A stretch of DNA of 25,630 nucleotides. Source: JBBSVE01 sp038233815 (GTDB taxonomy: Bacteria > Pseudomonadota > Alphaproteobacteria > Rhodobacterales > Rhodobacteraceae). Location of the stretch: the NCBI GenBank assembly GCA_038233815.1, contig JBBSVE010000035.1, positions 1-25,630 of the forward strand, written 5' to 3'. The notes below the pieces were generated by a model. The model did not search any database, had not been told where the DNA came from, and saw only the letters and a program-made list of their open reading frames with translations. The position numbers and the translations under genes are program-made. Shown here piece by piece: positions 8,898-16,546 of the stretch (position 1 is the stretch's first letter; every line of letters begins with the position of its first letter).

Positions 8898-9364
8898 CCC
8901 AGGGGATGATCGACCTCGACGACACCGATCGGGCGATCCTGCGCGCGCTGGTGCAGGACGGAACGCTGTCGGCGGGTGCGTTGGGGCGGCGTTTCGGGTT
9001 GAGCCAGCCCACCGTTTGGCGGCGGGTGCGCAGGCTGGAGGAGGCGGGCGTGATCGCGGGGCGCCGCGTGGTCGTGGACCGCGCGGCGCTGGGATTCGGC
9101 GTGACGGTGTTCCTTGGCGTGAAGCTGGGGTTGAAGGGGCGTGTGGGGCTCGAGGATTTCGAGCGCGCGGTGGCGGCGATCCCGGAGGTTCAGGTGGTGC
9201 AGCACGTGCTGGGCGTCTTCGATTACCGGCTGCGCGTCGTGGCGCGCGACATCGCGGATTTCGAGCGCGTGCTGCGAAGGCGGATCATGGTTTTGCCGGG
9301 GGTGGGGCAAGTGGAGGCAAACGTGCTTCTGACCGAGGAGGTGCGGCGGGGACCGCTGGGGTAG
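8894..9364 (+). CDS. Lrp/AsnC family transcriptional regulator (second of pair)
   Basis: A 156-aa Lrp/AsnC protein. Its N-terminal helix-turn-helix is canonical (FGLSQPTVWRRVRRLEEAGVI, shown in part) and its C-terminal RAM domain contains VQHVLGVFDYRLRVVARD. The start is GTG at 8894, overlapping the TGA of the first Lrp gene as GTGA. An ATG at 8906 is an alternative. The two proteins are clearly paralogous, and tight coupling suggests co-expression and possible hetero-oligomers. The next gene downstream is a class V aminotransferase, a typical Lrp-type target. Confidence 0.9.
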   Translation: MTQGMIDLDDTDRAILRALVQDGTLSAGALGRRFGLSQPTVWRRVRRLEEAGVIAGRRVVVDRAALGFGVTVFLGVKLGLKGRVGLEDFERAVAAIPEVQVVQHVLGVFDYRLRVVARDIADFERVLRRRIMVLPGVGQVEANVLLTEEVRRGPLG

Positions 9365-9369
9365 GACGG

Positions 9370-9434
9370 GCGGGGAGAGGCGCCGCCCCTCCCCGCACCC
9401 CACCCTGCCGGAGGGGGTTTTCCACCCCCTCCGG
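9370..9434. terminator. Two consecutive GC hairpins after the Lrp pair
   Basis: GCGGGGAG (9370-9377) pairs with CTCCCCGC (9389-9396). Immediately after, CCGGAGGGGGT (9408-9418) pairs perfectly with ACCCCCTCCGG (9424-9434) around a five-base loop. There is no clean T-run after the second stem, so termination efficiency is uncertain. The following CCCGGAGGATATTTTCGG motif resembles a dispersed intergenic element I associate with Rhodobacteraceae, from memory only. Confidence 0.5.
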
Positions 9435-9537
9435 ACCATCCCGGAGGATATTTTCGGACAGAAAAATGCGTGTCGGGCGGGTTTCCTTTCGCGCGCCCTG
9501 CGGGCTAAGGTTTTCATGTCCTGATATGGAGGTTGCC

Positions 9538-10665
9538 ATGACCCTGCCGCTTGCCGACGTCGATCCCGAGGGACTCGAAGAGTTTTCGGTCGTTTTCACC
9601 GACCGATCGCTCAACCACATGTCGGCAAAGTTCCAGGGGGTGATGCGCGACATCTCGACGATGTTGCGGGAGGTCTATGGGGCATTTGCGGTGGCCGTGG
9701 TGCCGGGGGGCGGCACCTATGCGATGGAGGCGGTGGCGCGGCAGTTCGCGCGCGGCGCGCGGGTGATGGTGATCCGGAACGGGTGGTTCTCCTATCGCTG
9801 GAGCCAGATCCTCGAGGCGGGCGATCTGGCCGGGGAGACCGACGTGATCATGGCGCGGCAGACCGGCAACGGAGCGCGGTCGCCCTTCGGGCCGCCGCCG
9901 GTCGAGGAGGTCGTGGCGCGGATCCGGGAGACGCGGCCGGGGGTGGTATTCGCGCCGCATGTGGAGACCTCGGCAGGGATCATTTTGCCCGACGATTATC
10001 TGGCGGCTGTCGGGGCGGCGGTGCGCGAGGTGGGCGCGCTCTTCGTGCTCGATTGCATCGCGTCGGGGTGCATCTGGGTCGACATGGCTGCGGCAGGTGT
10101 CGACGTCCTGATTTCCGCACCGCAGAAGGGCTGGTCCGCGTCGCCGTCCGCTGGCCTCGTGATGCTGTCCGACCGGGCGGAGGCGAGGCTGGCGGAGACC
10201 GCATCGGACAGCTTTGCGCTCGATCTGGCGAAATGGCGCGCGATCATGGTGGCCTACGAGGGTGGTGGGCATGCCTATCATGCGACGATGCCGACCGACG
10301 CGCTGACAGGGCTTCGCGATGCGATGCGCGAGGCGGAGGCGATGGGGTTCGCCTCCGCGAAGGACGCGCAATGGGCGCTGGGGCGCGGGGTGCGGACGAT
10401 GCTGGCGGCGAAGGGCGTGGCGTCCGTTGCGGCGGAGGGGTTCGGCGCGCCCGGCGTGGTGGTGAGCTACACCTCCGATCCGGCGGTTCAAAGCGGGGCA
10501 TCGTTCCGGGCGGAGGGGTTGCAGATCGCGGCCGGAGTGCCGTTGCAGGTCGGCGAAGGGCCGGATTTCAAGACCTTCCGGATCGGGCTCTTCGGGCTCG
10601 ACAAATTGCGCGACGTGCCGGGCACCATCGCGCGGCTGGAGCGGGCGGTCGACGCGGTCCTCTGA
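9538..10665 (+). CDS. Class V aminotransferase (alanine-glyoxylate aminotransferase type)
   Basis: A 375-aa PLP enzyme. The cofactor phosphate-binding segment PGGGTYAME is near residue 56, D172 lies in FVLDCIASG, and the Schiff-base lysine is K197 in SAPQKGWSASP. The family transfers amino groups between alanine/serine and glyoxylate or pyruvate. The start has GGAGG five bases upstream of the ATG. It sits downstream of the paired Lrp regulators and is convergent with the UbiH-type gene (4-bp gap). It is distinct from the class V enzyme at 982-2064, with a different length, active-site surroundings and context. Confidence 0.9.
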   Translation: MTLPLADVDPEGLEEFSVVFTDRSLNHMSAKFQGVMRDISTMLREVYGAFAVAVVPGGGTYAMEAVARQFARGARVMVIRNGWFSYRWSQILEAGDLAGETDVIMARQTGNGARSPFGPPPVEEVVARIRETRPGVVFAPHVETSAGIILPDDYLAAVGAAVREVGALFVLDCIASGCIWVDMAAAGVDVLISAPQKGWSASPSAGLVMLSDRAEARLAETASDSFALDLAKWRAIMVAYEGGGHAYHATMPTDALTGLRDAMREAEAMGFASAKDAQWALGRGVRTMLAAKGVASVAAEGFGAPGVVVSYTSDPAVQSGASFRAEGLQIAAGVPLQVGEGPDFKTFRIGLFGLDKLRDVPGTIARLERAVDAVL

Positions 10666-10669
10666 CGGC

Positions 10670-11854
10670 TCAGGACGCTCCGGTCAGGCCGGTGCCCGCG
10701 CGCATCAGGGCGCGTCGCAGCGGGGCCACGCCGTGGAGCGCCGCGAGCCCCGCCGCGCGCAGGTCCGTCATCGGCGCCTCCCTGGCCATCGCGGCGCGGT
10801 TGAGAAGGTCGATCCCCGCCATCCGCGCCCGGATCCGTGGAAGGCGCGTGCGCGCGTAGGCGTCCAGCATCGCGGGCGATCCGAGGATGCCGGTGCGGGC
10901 TAGATCCAGCAGGCAGGCGATATCCGCGAGGCTGGTGTTCAGGCCCTGCGCGCCGATCGGGGGCATCACATGCGCGGCCTCCGCCACCAGTGCGGTGCGG
11001 GGGGCGACGATGCGGTCCGCGATCTGGCTGACGATGGGCCAGACGCTCCGCTCCGTGGCGAGCGTCAGGGGGCCTACCGCGAAGGCCGACCGTTCCGACA
11101 TCGCGGCCTCGAACGCAGGCGGGGGCAGGGCCTTCAGGCGCAGACACTCGGGGCCGGTCTCCATCCAGACGACGGAGGAGGCAGGCAGGCCCCGATGATC
11201 GGGGAGCGGCACGAGCGTGAAGGGGCCGCCCGAGCGGTGGATCTCGGTCGAGACGTTGCCGTGCGGCACCGGATGGGTCACGGCGAAGGCCAGCGCCTTC
11301 TGGCCGTAGCGGATGCGGCGCGCGCCGATCCCGAAGGCGTGGCGCACCGGCGAGTCGCGCCCGTCCGCAGCGATCAGCAGACGCGCGGCGATCCGGGTGC
11401 CGTCGGTCAACCGCACGAGAGCGCGGTCGTCGCGGGTAACGACGCTCAGGAATCCCACGCCGGGGCGGAAGGAGACATGGGACAGATCCCCGATCTGTGC
11501 CATCAGGGCATACCGAAGCTGCCAGTTCGGGAAATTCTCGCCGAAGGGGCGGTTGGAGATATCCGCGGCCTCGAAATCCCGGCCGAGCCGGACCTCGCCC
11601 GAGGGACCGCCCGCATCGACCAGCCGCATCGTTCGAAGGGCCGCGCCGGAAAGCGACACGCCCGCGTTTCGCAAAAGATCCAGGGCCGGTTGCAGGAACG
11701 CCGTGGAGCGCAGGTCGGCACCCGGAGCATTTCCGTCCGTCACCGGGGGGGCGGGGTCGATGCAGATCACGGAGAAGCCCGCACTGCCGAAAGCCGCGGC
11801 TGCCACCAAACCCGCGATACCGCCGCCCGAGATCACGATATCTGTGTCGTTCAT
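10670..11854 (-). CDS. UbiH/COQ6-family FAD-dependent monooxygenase
   Basis: A 394-aa flavoprotein hydroxylase. The Rossmann motif ISGGGIAG is at residues 8-15, the DG motif AADGRDSPVR is at 162-171, and the C-terminal FAD segment AHVMPPIGAQGLN is at ~294-306. The usual Gly-Asp of that segment is Ala-Glu here (A291-E292). The length and the MPPIGAQGLN signature match ubiquinone-ring hydroxylases (UbiH/UbiF/UbiL), which use NAD(P)H and O2. Which ring position is hydroxylated cannot be told. The ATG at 11854 is preceded by AAGGAA nine bases upstream. It is divergent from the GntR regulator. Confidence 0.88.
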   Translation of the reverse strand: MNDTDIVISGGGIAGLVAAAAFGSAGFSVICIDPAPPVTDGNAPGADLRSTAFLQPALDLLRNAGVSLSGAALRTMRLVDAGGPSGEVRLGRDFEAADISNRPFGENFPNWQLRYALMAQIGDLSHVSFRPGVGFLSVVTRDDRALVRLTDGTRIAARLLIAADGRDSPVRHAFGIGARRIRYGQKALAFAVTHPVPHGNVSTEIHRSGGPFTLVPLPDHRGLPASSVVWMETGPECLRLKALPPPAFEAAMSERSAFAVGPLTLATERSVWPIVSQIADRIVAPRTALVAEAAHVMPPIGAQGLNTSLADIACLLDLARTGILGSPAMLDAYARTRLPRIRARMAGIDLLNRAAMAREAPMTDLRAAGLAALHGVAPLRRALMRAGTGLTGAS

Positions 11855-11963
11855 CGGTCTGCGTTCCTTCATGCGTCTGACGTGAGATCTAGAGCCTGCG
11901 CACCCCCGCGTCGAGATGACAGGCTGTCGCCGGACCGATCGCGGGGGCAAATGGTCGCGCGAC

Positions 11964-12012
11964 GGGCGATTTTCCCGGCATTACGGTGCGGTGATGGGCG
12001 TTTCTCCCGGCA
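11964..12012. repeat. Direct repeat pair between monooxygenase and GntR gene
   Basis: GGGCGATTTTCCCGGCA (11964-11980) and GGGCGTTTCTCCCGGCA (11996-12012) match at 15 of 17 positions with starts 32 bases apart, about three helical turns. They lie between two divergent start codons, so they could be an iterated operator. Confidence 0.4.
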
Positions 12013-12112
12013 GGCGAGAACAGCATTGCAGGCAGCGTGACTGGAAAGAGAGGCGGCCCCTGTGATTGCGGTGCGGGACGGGCGTCGCTACCCTCGCGGT
12101 GAAGGGGGGACG

Positions 12113-12748
12113 ATGCCGAAGGACGCCTACAGCCTGATCCTCGATGCGATCGACGCGGGGGCGTTCCGCCCGGGAGACCGGCTGGTCGAGGCCGATCTCG
12201 CCCTGCGCTTTGGTGTCTCGCGGACACCGGTGCGCGAGGCGCTCCAGCGGCTGGAGACGCAGGCGATGCTGGTGCGCGACGGACGCAGCCTGATCGTCGC
12301 GGCGCTCGACCATAACCAGCTCGCGGAGCTCTATACCGTGCGGACAGAGCTCGAAGGGCTGGCGGCATTTTTGGCCGCACGCCACGCGACGGAGGAGGAA
12401 TTGCGGCTTCTGGCGTCGATGGCGGAGGCGGATCACGCGTTGATCGGCGAGGACCCGCGCCGGTTGTCGCAGGCAAACAAGCGGTTCCATCGGCAGATCC
12501 ATCTGGCCTCGCACAACCGGTTTCTCGTGCGGCAGCTCGACCTCGTCCATCGGTCCATGGCGTTGATGGCCACAACCTCGTTCGCGGCACAGGGGCGCGA
12601 TTTGGTCGGGCTGGCCGAGCATGACAGCATCGTGCGCGCGCTCGAAGCACGCGATTGCGACGCAGCGCGGGCGGCGATCCGCAGCCATATCTCGAATGCG
12701 TTCGAGACCCGGCTCCGCGTCGACGCCGGCGAACTCAGACTGCGCTGA
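12113..12748 (+). CDS. GntR-family regulator (FadR/FCD subfamily)
   Basis: A 211-aa regulator with an N-terminal winged helix (LILDAIDAGAFRPGDRLVEADLA to RLETQAMLV, ~residues 6-60, shown in part; recognition helix VSRTPVREAL). The all-helical FCD effector domain carries the metal-ligand histidines in NKRFHRQIH, EHDSI and IRSHI. FCD regulators usually sense carboxylic acids and often control a divergent neighbour, so the UbiH-type gene is a candidate target. AGGGGGGA just upstream supports the ATG at 12113 over a GTG at 12062. Its 3' end overlaps the convergent glycosyltransferase gene by 14 bases. Confidence 0.9.
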   Translation: MPKDAYSLILDAIDAGAFRPGDRLVEADLALRFGVSRTPVREALQRLETQAMLVRDGRSLIVAALDHNQLAELYTVRTELEGLAAFLAARHATEEELRLLASMAEADHALIGEDPRRLSQANKRFHRQIHLASHNRFLVRQLDLVHRSMALMATTSFAAQGRDLVGLAEHDSIVRALEARDCDAARAAIRSHISNAFETRLRVDAGELRLR

Positions 12749-14660
12749 CGCCTTCGGCGGCTGCCGGGATGGGCACGCCCGCACGCTCGGGGCGCGCGTC
12801 CCGCTCCGCCCCGTCGAAATGGCCGTGGCTGGTCTTGTCCCAGAAGAACGGGCGGGTCACGACCTCCCACGCGGCCTTGTAGGACGCGAGCGCGCCGAGC
12901 GGGAAATAGACATGCAGCGCCGCCACCCACCAGAGCGAAAACCGGTGCCGGGTCCGGCGCATCGCGACCACGGTGGCGGCGAGGTTGATCGCTTCCGACA
13001 GAAGGAACAGCCCGATCATCCCGTAGAGAAGCCACCCTTCGGGCGCGTAGGGCAGGCGCAGTCCGGCGGGAAGCAGCCAGAAGGACCAGATCAGCGGTGT
13101 CAGCAGGAATTGCGAGAGCGTTCCAAGAAACAGGATCTGGAAGCCCGCGAACTTCCACGCGCCGAGCTGGCGCCACAAAAGGACCGGGTCGCGCATATGC
13201 ACCCCCCACGTCATCATGTAGCCCTTGAGCCAGCGTGAGCGTTGGCGGACCCACGGCAGCGTGCGGCAGTTCGCTTCTTCCTCCGTCACGGTGTCGATCA
13301 CCTCGGTCCGGTAGCCGTGCCGCGCGAGCCGCATGCCCAGATCGGCATCCTCGGTCACGTTGTGCGCGTCCCAGCCGCCAAGCGCCTCCAGCACGGAACG
13401 GCGGAAGAACAGCGTTGTGCCGCCGAGCGGCACCGGAAGCCCCAGCCGGTCGAGCCCCGGCAGGATCACGCGGAACCAGGCCGCATATTCCATCGTGAAA
13501 CACCGCGCGAGCCAGTTCGTCGTCGGATTGTAGAAATCGAGGACGCCCTGGAGGCAGGCCACGTCGCCGGATCGCTGGTGAAAGCGGTCAACGACGCGCC
13601 GGATCTGGTCGGGTGCCGGCGCATCCTCGGCGTCATAGACCCCGATGATGGTGCCCCGGCAGAGGTCGAGCGCGAAATTGAGCGCGCGCGGCTTGGTCCG
13701 GAGCGGGCCGCCCGGCACCACGACGACGCGCATCCACGCGGGCAGGTCGGCGCGCGCGAGTGCCGCGCGGGTCACGCGGTCCGCCTCCTCCACCACCAAA
13801 AGCACGTCGAGCAGGTCGCGCGGATAGTCGAGCCGCGAGAGCCTGCGGATCAGACGCGGCGCGATGTTGGCCTCGCGGTAGAGGGCGACCATGATGGACA
13901 CGACCGGCGGGCGGGCGACGATCACGGTCGGCGGCTCCTCCCGATCCGCGCGGAGGGCGGCCAGCAGGGCCGCCGCGCGAAGGCCCGTCGTCAGTGCCAG
14001 CGTCAGCGAAGCCCAGCCCACCAGCAGCACCGCAAACGCCGCCGGAAAGGCCCAAAGCGCGGGAAGAAGGGCGAGGCCCGCCAGCAAGGCCCCCAGCCGC
14101 AGATTGCGCCGGCCCCAGCCACGGCAGCTTTCCGTGGCGGACACCCGTGTCTCCGCCGCCTCCTTCAGGGCATCGGCGCGCAGATCCAGCACCGAGGCCT
14201 CGATCGCGCGAGCCGGGGCCAGTGCCATCGCGACGGGACCGAAGGCCGACTGGAGGCGGAGCCTGTGGCGGTCGAACTCGTCGGGATGTGCTGTCAGGAC
14301 GGTGGTGATCCCATCGGCGGCGCGCCACGGCAGAAGTCCGTCGCGCAGACAGGCCGCAGCGCCCAGCCGGTCCAGAAGTGCGGGATCGGGCGGCTCGGCC
14401 ATGGGATCGGCCACCTCGGCGTCCCAATGGCGCGCGTGCGCCGCATAAAGCGCCGTCTCCGCGATCAGTCCGCGCGACAGCATCATGTCGGACAGCCGCC
14501 CGTGATGCCTGCGCTGGAGCGACAGGGCCTGGACCAGTGCATGCGGCTCGATCAGCCCGTCGCGAAGGAGCGAGACGCCCATCGTCTGCACGAGGGGACG
14601 GGGGGCGGGCGGGGCCGCTACGGGTTCGTTTACGGGAACGAGATGGGGCGTTGCGCTCAT
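12735..14660 (-). CDS. Membrane glycosyltransferase family 2 with N-terminal MshEN/GspE-N-like domain
   Basis: A 641-aa protein. Residues ~25-80 carry two helical repeats (GVSLLRDGLIEPHALVQALSLQ and GRLSDMMLSRGLIAETAL, the first shown in part) resembling the MshEN/GspE N-terminal fold, a known c-di-GMP-binding module in some proteins. Membrane helices follow (~187-236), then a GT-A domain (~245-480) with DAED at 343-346, TED at 436-438 and QRSRW at 473-477, the motifs of processive polysaccharide synthases. Further helices lie at ~503-600. It probably polymerises or transfers sugars for an exopolysaccharide. I chose the ATG at 14660 because GAGG lies seven bases upstream. An ATG at 14696 has a poor ribosome site and nearly touches the CtrA box. 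Confidence 0.88.
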   Translation of the reverse strand: MSATPHLVPVNEPVAAPPAPRPLVQTMGVSLLRDGLIEPHALVQALSLQRRHHGRLSDMMLSRGLIAETALYAAHARHWDAEVADPMAEPPDPALLDRLGAAACLRDGLLPWRAADGITTVLTAHPDEFDRHRLRLQSAFGPVAMALAPARAIEASVLDLRADALKEAAETRVSATESCRGWGRRNLRLGALLAGLALLPALWAFPAAFAVLLVGWASLTLALTTGLRAAALLAALRADREEPPTVIVARPPVVSIMVALYREANIAPRLIRRLSRLDYPRDLLDVLLVVEEADRVTRAALARADLPAWMRVVVVPGGPLRTKPRALNFALDLCRGTIIGVYDAEDAPAPDQIRRVVDRFHQRSGDVACLQGVLDFYNPTTNWLARCFTMEYAAWFRVILPGLDRLGLPVPLGGTTLFFRRSVLEALGGWDAHNVTEDADLGMRLARHGYRTEVIDTVTEEEANCRTLPWVRQRSRWLKGYMMTWGVHMRDPVLLWRQLGAWKFAGFQILFLGTLSQFLLTPLIWSFWLLPAGLRLPYAPEGWLLYGMIGLFLLSEAINLAATVVAMRRTRHRFSLWWVAALHVYFPLGALASYKAAWEVVTRPFFWDKTSHGHFDGAERDARPERAGVPIPAAAEGVSAV

Positions 14661-14668
14661 GACGGATC

Positions 14669-14684
14669 CTCGGGCTGTCCCGAG
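14669..14684 (-). promoter_or_regulatory. Hairpin overlapping the glycosyltransferase ribosome site
   Basis: In the transcript CUCGGG-ACAG-CCCGAG forms a perfect 6-bp stem with a four-base loop. Its 3' arm runs into the GAGGA ribosome site seven bases before the ATG. It could limit translation, but it may equally be chance in GC-rich DNA. Confidence 0.35.
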
Positions 14685-14699
14685 CATCGCTGCCATGCC

Positions 14700-14714
14700 T
14701 TAACGTCCGGTTAA
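14700..14714. promoter_or_regulatory. CtrA-type binding site (TTAA-N7-TTAA)
   Basis: TTAACGTCCGGTTAA is an exact full CtrA consensus, TTAA-N7-TTAA. It lies 40-54 bases upstream of the glycosyltransferase ATG at 14660, in the short gap after carA, where a CtrA-activated promoter would be expected. CtrA controls motility, surface and cell-cycle genes in Alphaproteobacteria. Confidence 0.6.
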
Positions 14715-14725
14715 CCGCGAATGGA

Positions 14726-15886
14726 TCAGGCGGCGCGGCGCGCCTTCATGGTGTCGGCGAACCGGCCGAAGAGATGGTAGGCATCCTGCGGGCCGGGGCT
14801 TGCTTCAGGGTGATACTGCACGGAAAAGACGGGCTTTCCCTCCAGCGCCACGCCGCAGTTGGAACCGTCGAAGAGGCTCACATGCGTCTCGCGCACGCCC
14901 TCCGGCAAGGACTGGCTGTCGACCGTGAAGCCGTGGTTCATCGACGTGATCTCCACCTTTCCGGTGACCAGATCCTTCACCGGATGATTCGCCCCGTGAT
15001 GTCCGTGGTTCATCTTGACGGTCCGCGCACCCAGCGCCAGCGCCAGCATCTGGTGTCCAAGGCAGATGCCGAAGATCGGCAACCCGTGGTCCAGCACACC
15101 GCGGATCATCGGCACGGCATAGGCGCCGGTCGCCGCCGGATCGCCCGGACCGTTCGACAGAAACAAACCGTCGGGCGACAGCGCCAGAACCTCCTCCGCC
15201 GTGGCGCTGGCGGGCAGCACGGTCACGTCGCAGCCGCTGGAGGCGAGACTGCGCAGGATGTTGCGCTTGGCGCCGTAGTCCACCGCCACCACCTTCGGAC
15301 CGCCACCCTTCACGCGCTGACCGTAGCCGCCCGGCCAGGCCCAGCGCGTCTCGTCCCACCGGTAGCTTTGCAGGCAGGAGACGTCGCGGGCGAGGTCCAG
15401 CCCCTCGAGCCCGCGCCACGCCCGCGCGCGGCCCACCAGTGCCTCGATGTCGAACCGTCCCTCGGGGTCGTGGGCGAGCGCCACATGCGGCGCGCCCTGC
15501 GCCCGGATCGCCCGCGTCAGCCGCCGCGTGTCGAGCCCGCCGATCCCGATCCGGCCCGACGCGCGGAGCCAGTCCCGCAGATCGCCGGTCGACCGCCAGT
15601 TCGACGGTTCGGTCGGGTCCCATTTGACCACCATGCCGGCGGCCACCGGTTCTGCCGTTTCGTCATCCTCGGCATTTACACCGACATTGCCGATATGGGG
15701 AAAGGTGAAGGTCACCACCTGACGCGCATAGGAGGGGTCGGTCATGATCTCCTGATAGCCGGTCATCGCAGTGTTGAAGACCAGTTCGGCCACCGTCTCT
15801 CCCGTAGCGCCAAACCCGTGACCATAAAAGAGAGTGCCGTCGGCGAGGGCGAGGCAGGCGGTGGGGTGCTGCGCGGAGGCGGTCAT
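14726..15886 (-). CDS. carA: Carbamoyl-phosphate synthase small subunit
   Basis: A 386-aa glutamine amidotransferase subunit that hydrolyses glutamine and feeds ammonia to CarB for carbamoyl phosphate, used for arginine and pyrimidines. The N-terminal CPSase domain has FNTAMTGYQEIMTDPSYA. The C-terminal class I GATase domain has NGPGDP (245-250), the nucleophile C275 in GICLGHQ, and H359/E361 in YHPEASPG. The start at 15886 has AAAGG eight bases upstream and gives the usual length. A longer in-frame extension upstream runs through a G/C homopolymer and looks non-coding. It is divergent from yqeY, a neighbourhood I recognise in alphaproteobacteria. Confidence 0.97.
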   Translation of the reverse strand: MTASAQHPTACLALADGTLFYGHGFGATGETVAELVFNTAMTGYQEIMTDPSYARQVVTFTFPHIGNVGVNAEDDETAEPVAAGMVVKWDPTEPSNWRSTGDLRDWLRASGRIGIGGLDTRRLTRAIRAQGAPHVALAHDPEGRFDIEALVGRARAWRGLEGLDLARDVSCLQSYRWDETRWAWPGGYGQRVKGGGPKVVAVDYGAKRNILRSLASSGCDVTVLPASATAEEVLALSPDGLFLSNGPGDPAATGAYAVPMIRGVLDHGLPIFGICLGHQMLALALGARTVKMNHGHHGANHPVKDLVTGKVEITSMNHGFTVDSQSLPEGVRETHVSLFDGSNCGVALEGKPVFSVQYHPEASPGPQDAYHLFGRFADTMKARRAA

Positions 15887-15901
15887 GGGAGCGGCCTTTA
15901 T

Positions 15902-15912
15902 GGGGGGGGGGG
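15902..15912. repeat. G11 homopolymer upstream of carA
   Basis: Eleven consecutive G (C on the carA strand) lie 16-26 bases upstream of the carA ATG, in the leader or promoter region. Such tracts slip easily in replication and in sequencing. Confidence 0.7.
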
Positions 15913-15966
15913 AAACCGCGGTGACACTAGGTCCGGGGCCGGGCGGGGTCAAGGCAGGCGGGTCGG

Positions 15967-15995
15967 TTGTGCAGGCGCGCGCCAGAGGCTAGGGT
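15967..15995 (+). promoter_or_regulatory. Candidate yqeY promoter
   Basis: TTGTGC and TAGGGT are separated by 17 bases and end 32 bases upstream of the yqeY ATG. The spacing is good and the hexamers are imperfect. Confidence 0.35.
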
Positions 15996-16027
15996 CGGGA
16001 TCCCCGTCCCTGCCCGAAAGCCGCCCG

Positions 16028-16489
16028 ATGACCCTGCGCGACCGTCTGCAAACCGCCCTCAAGGATGCCATGCGCGCGCGTGAGGCGGAGCGTCTGTCGA
16101 CCCTGCGGCTGGTCAATGCGGCGATCAAGGACCGCGAGATCTCCCGCCGGGGGGAGGGCGGCGAGGGTCTGGTGGACGCGACGGAAATCACCGCGATCCT
16201 GTCCAAGATGGTCAAGCAGCGTCAGGAATCCGCCCGGGCCTACGAGGAGGGCGGCAGGCTGGAGCTGGCCCAGAAGGAACTGGACGAGATCAAGGTGATC
16301 GAGGAGTTTCTGCCGCGTCCGCTGACCGAAGCGGAGGTCGATGCCGCCATCGCAGGTGCCATCGCGGAGGTGAAGGCCACCGGCATCCGCGACATGGGCA
16401 AGGTGATGGCCGTGCTCAAATCGCGCCACACGGGCAAGATGGACTTCGGCGCGGTGGGGCCTCGGGTGAAGGACATGCTCTCGACCTGA
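16028..16489 (+). CDS. yqeY: GatB/YqeY domain protein
   Basis: A 153-aa helical protein of the YqeY family, related to the C-terminal tail domain of the amidotransferase GatB. It has the characteristic LRDRLQTALKDAMRA start, LRLVNAAIKDREI, the IEEFLPRPLTEAEV segment and GKVMAVLKSRHTGKMDFG. It may act with tRNA or an amidotransferase, but no reaction is established. The ATG at 16028 gives the usual family length of ~150 aa. In-frame sequence upstream is antisense to carA and is not coding. A small stem (16508-16513 with 16521-16526) follows the gene. Confidence 0.93.
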   Translation: MTLRDRLQTALKDAMRAREAERLSTLRLVNAAIKDREISRRGEGGEGLVDATEITAILSKMVKQRQESARAYEEGGRLELAQKELDEIKVIEEFLPRPLTEAEVDAAIAGAIAEVKATGIRDMGKVMAVLKSRHTGKMDFGAVGPRVKDMLST

Positions 16490-16546
16490 GGGGAACGGGG
16501 GGAGGTCGTCGGCGTTCCCGGCCGACAGCAACCGGGAGGTCGGACG

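Noticed and set aside
13242..14714. A 490-residue plus-strand frame antisense to the glycosyltransferase
   Set aside because: Antisense shadow. The glycosyltransferase on the other strand has intact DxD, ED and QxxRW motifs.
14774..16027. Long N-terminal extension of YqeY through carA
   Set aside because: It is antisense to the well-supported carA gene. YqeY has its usual length from the ATG at 16028.
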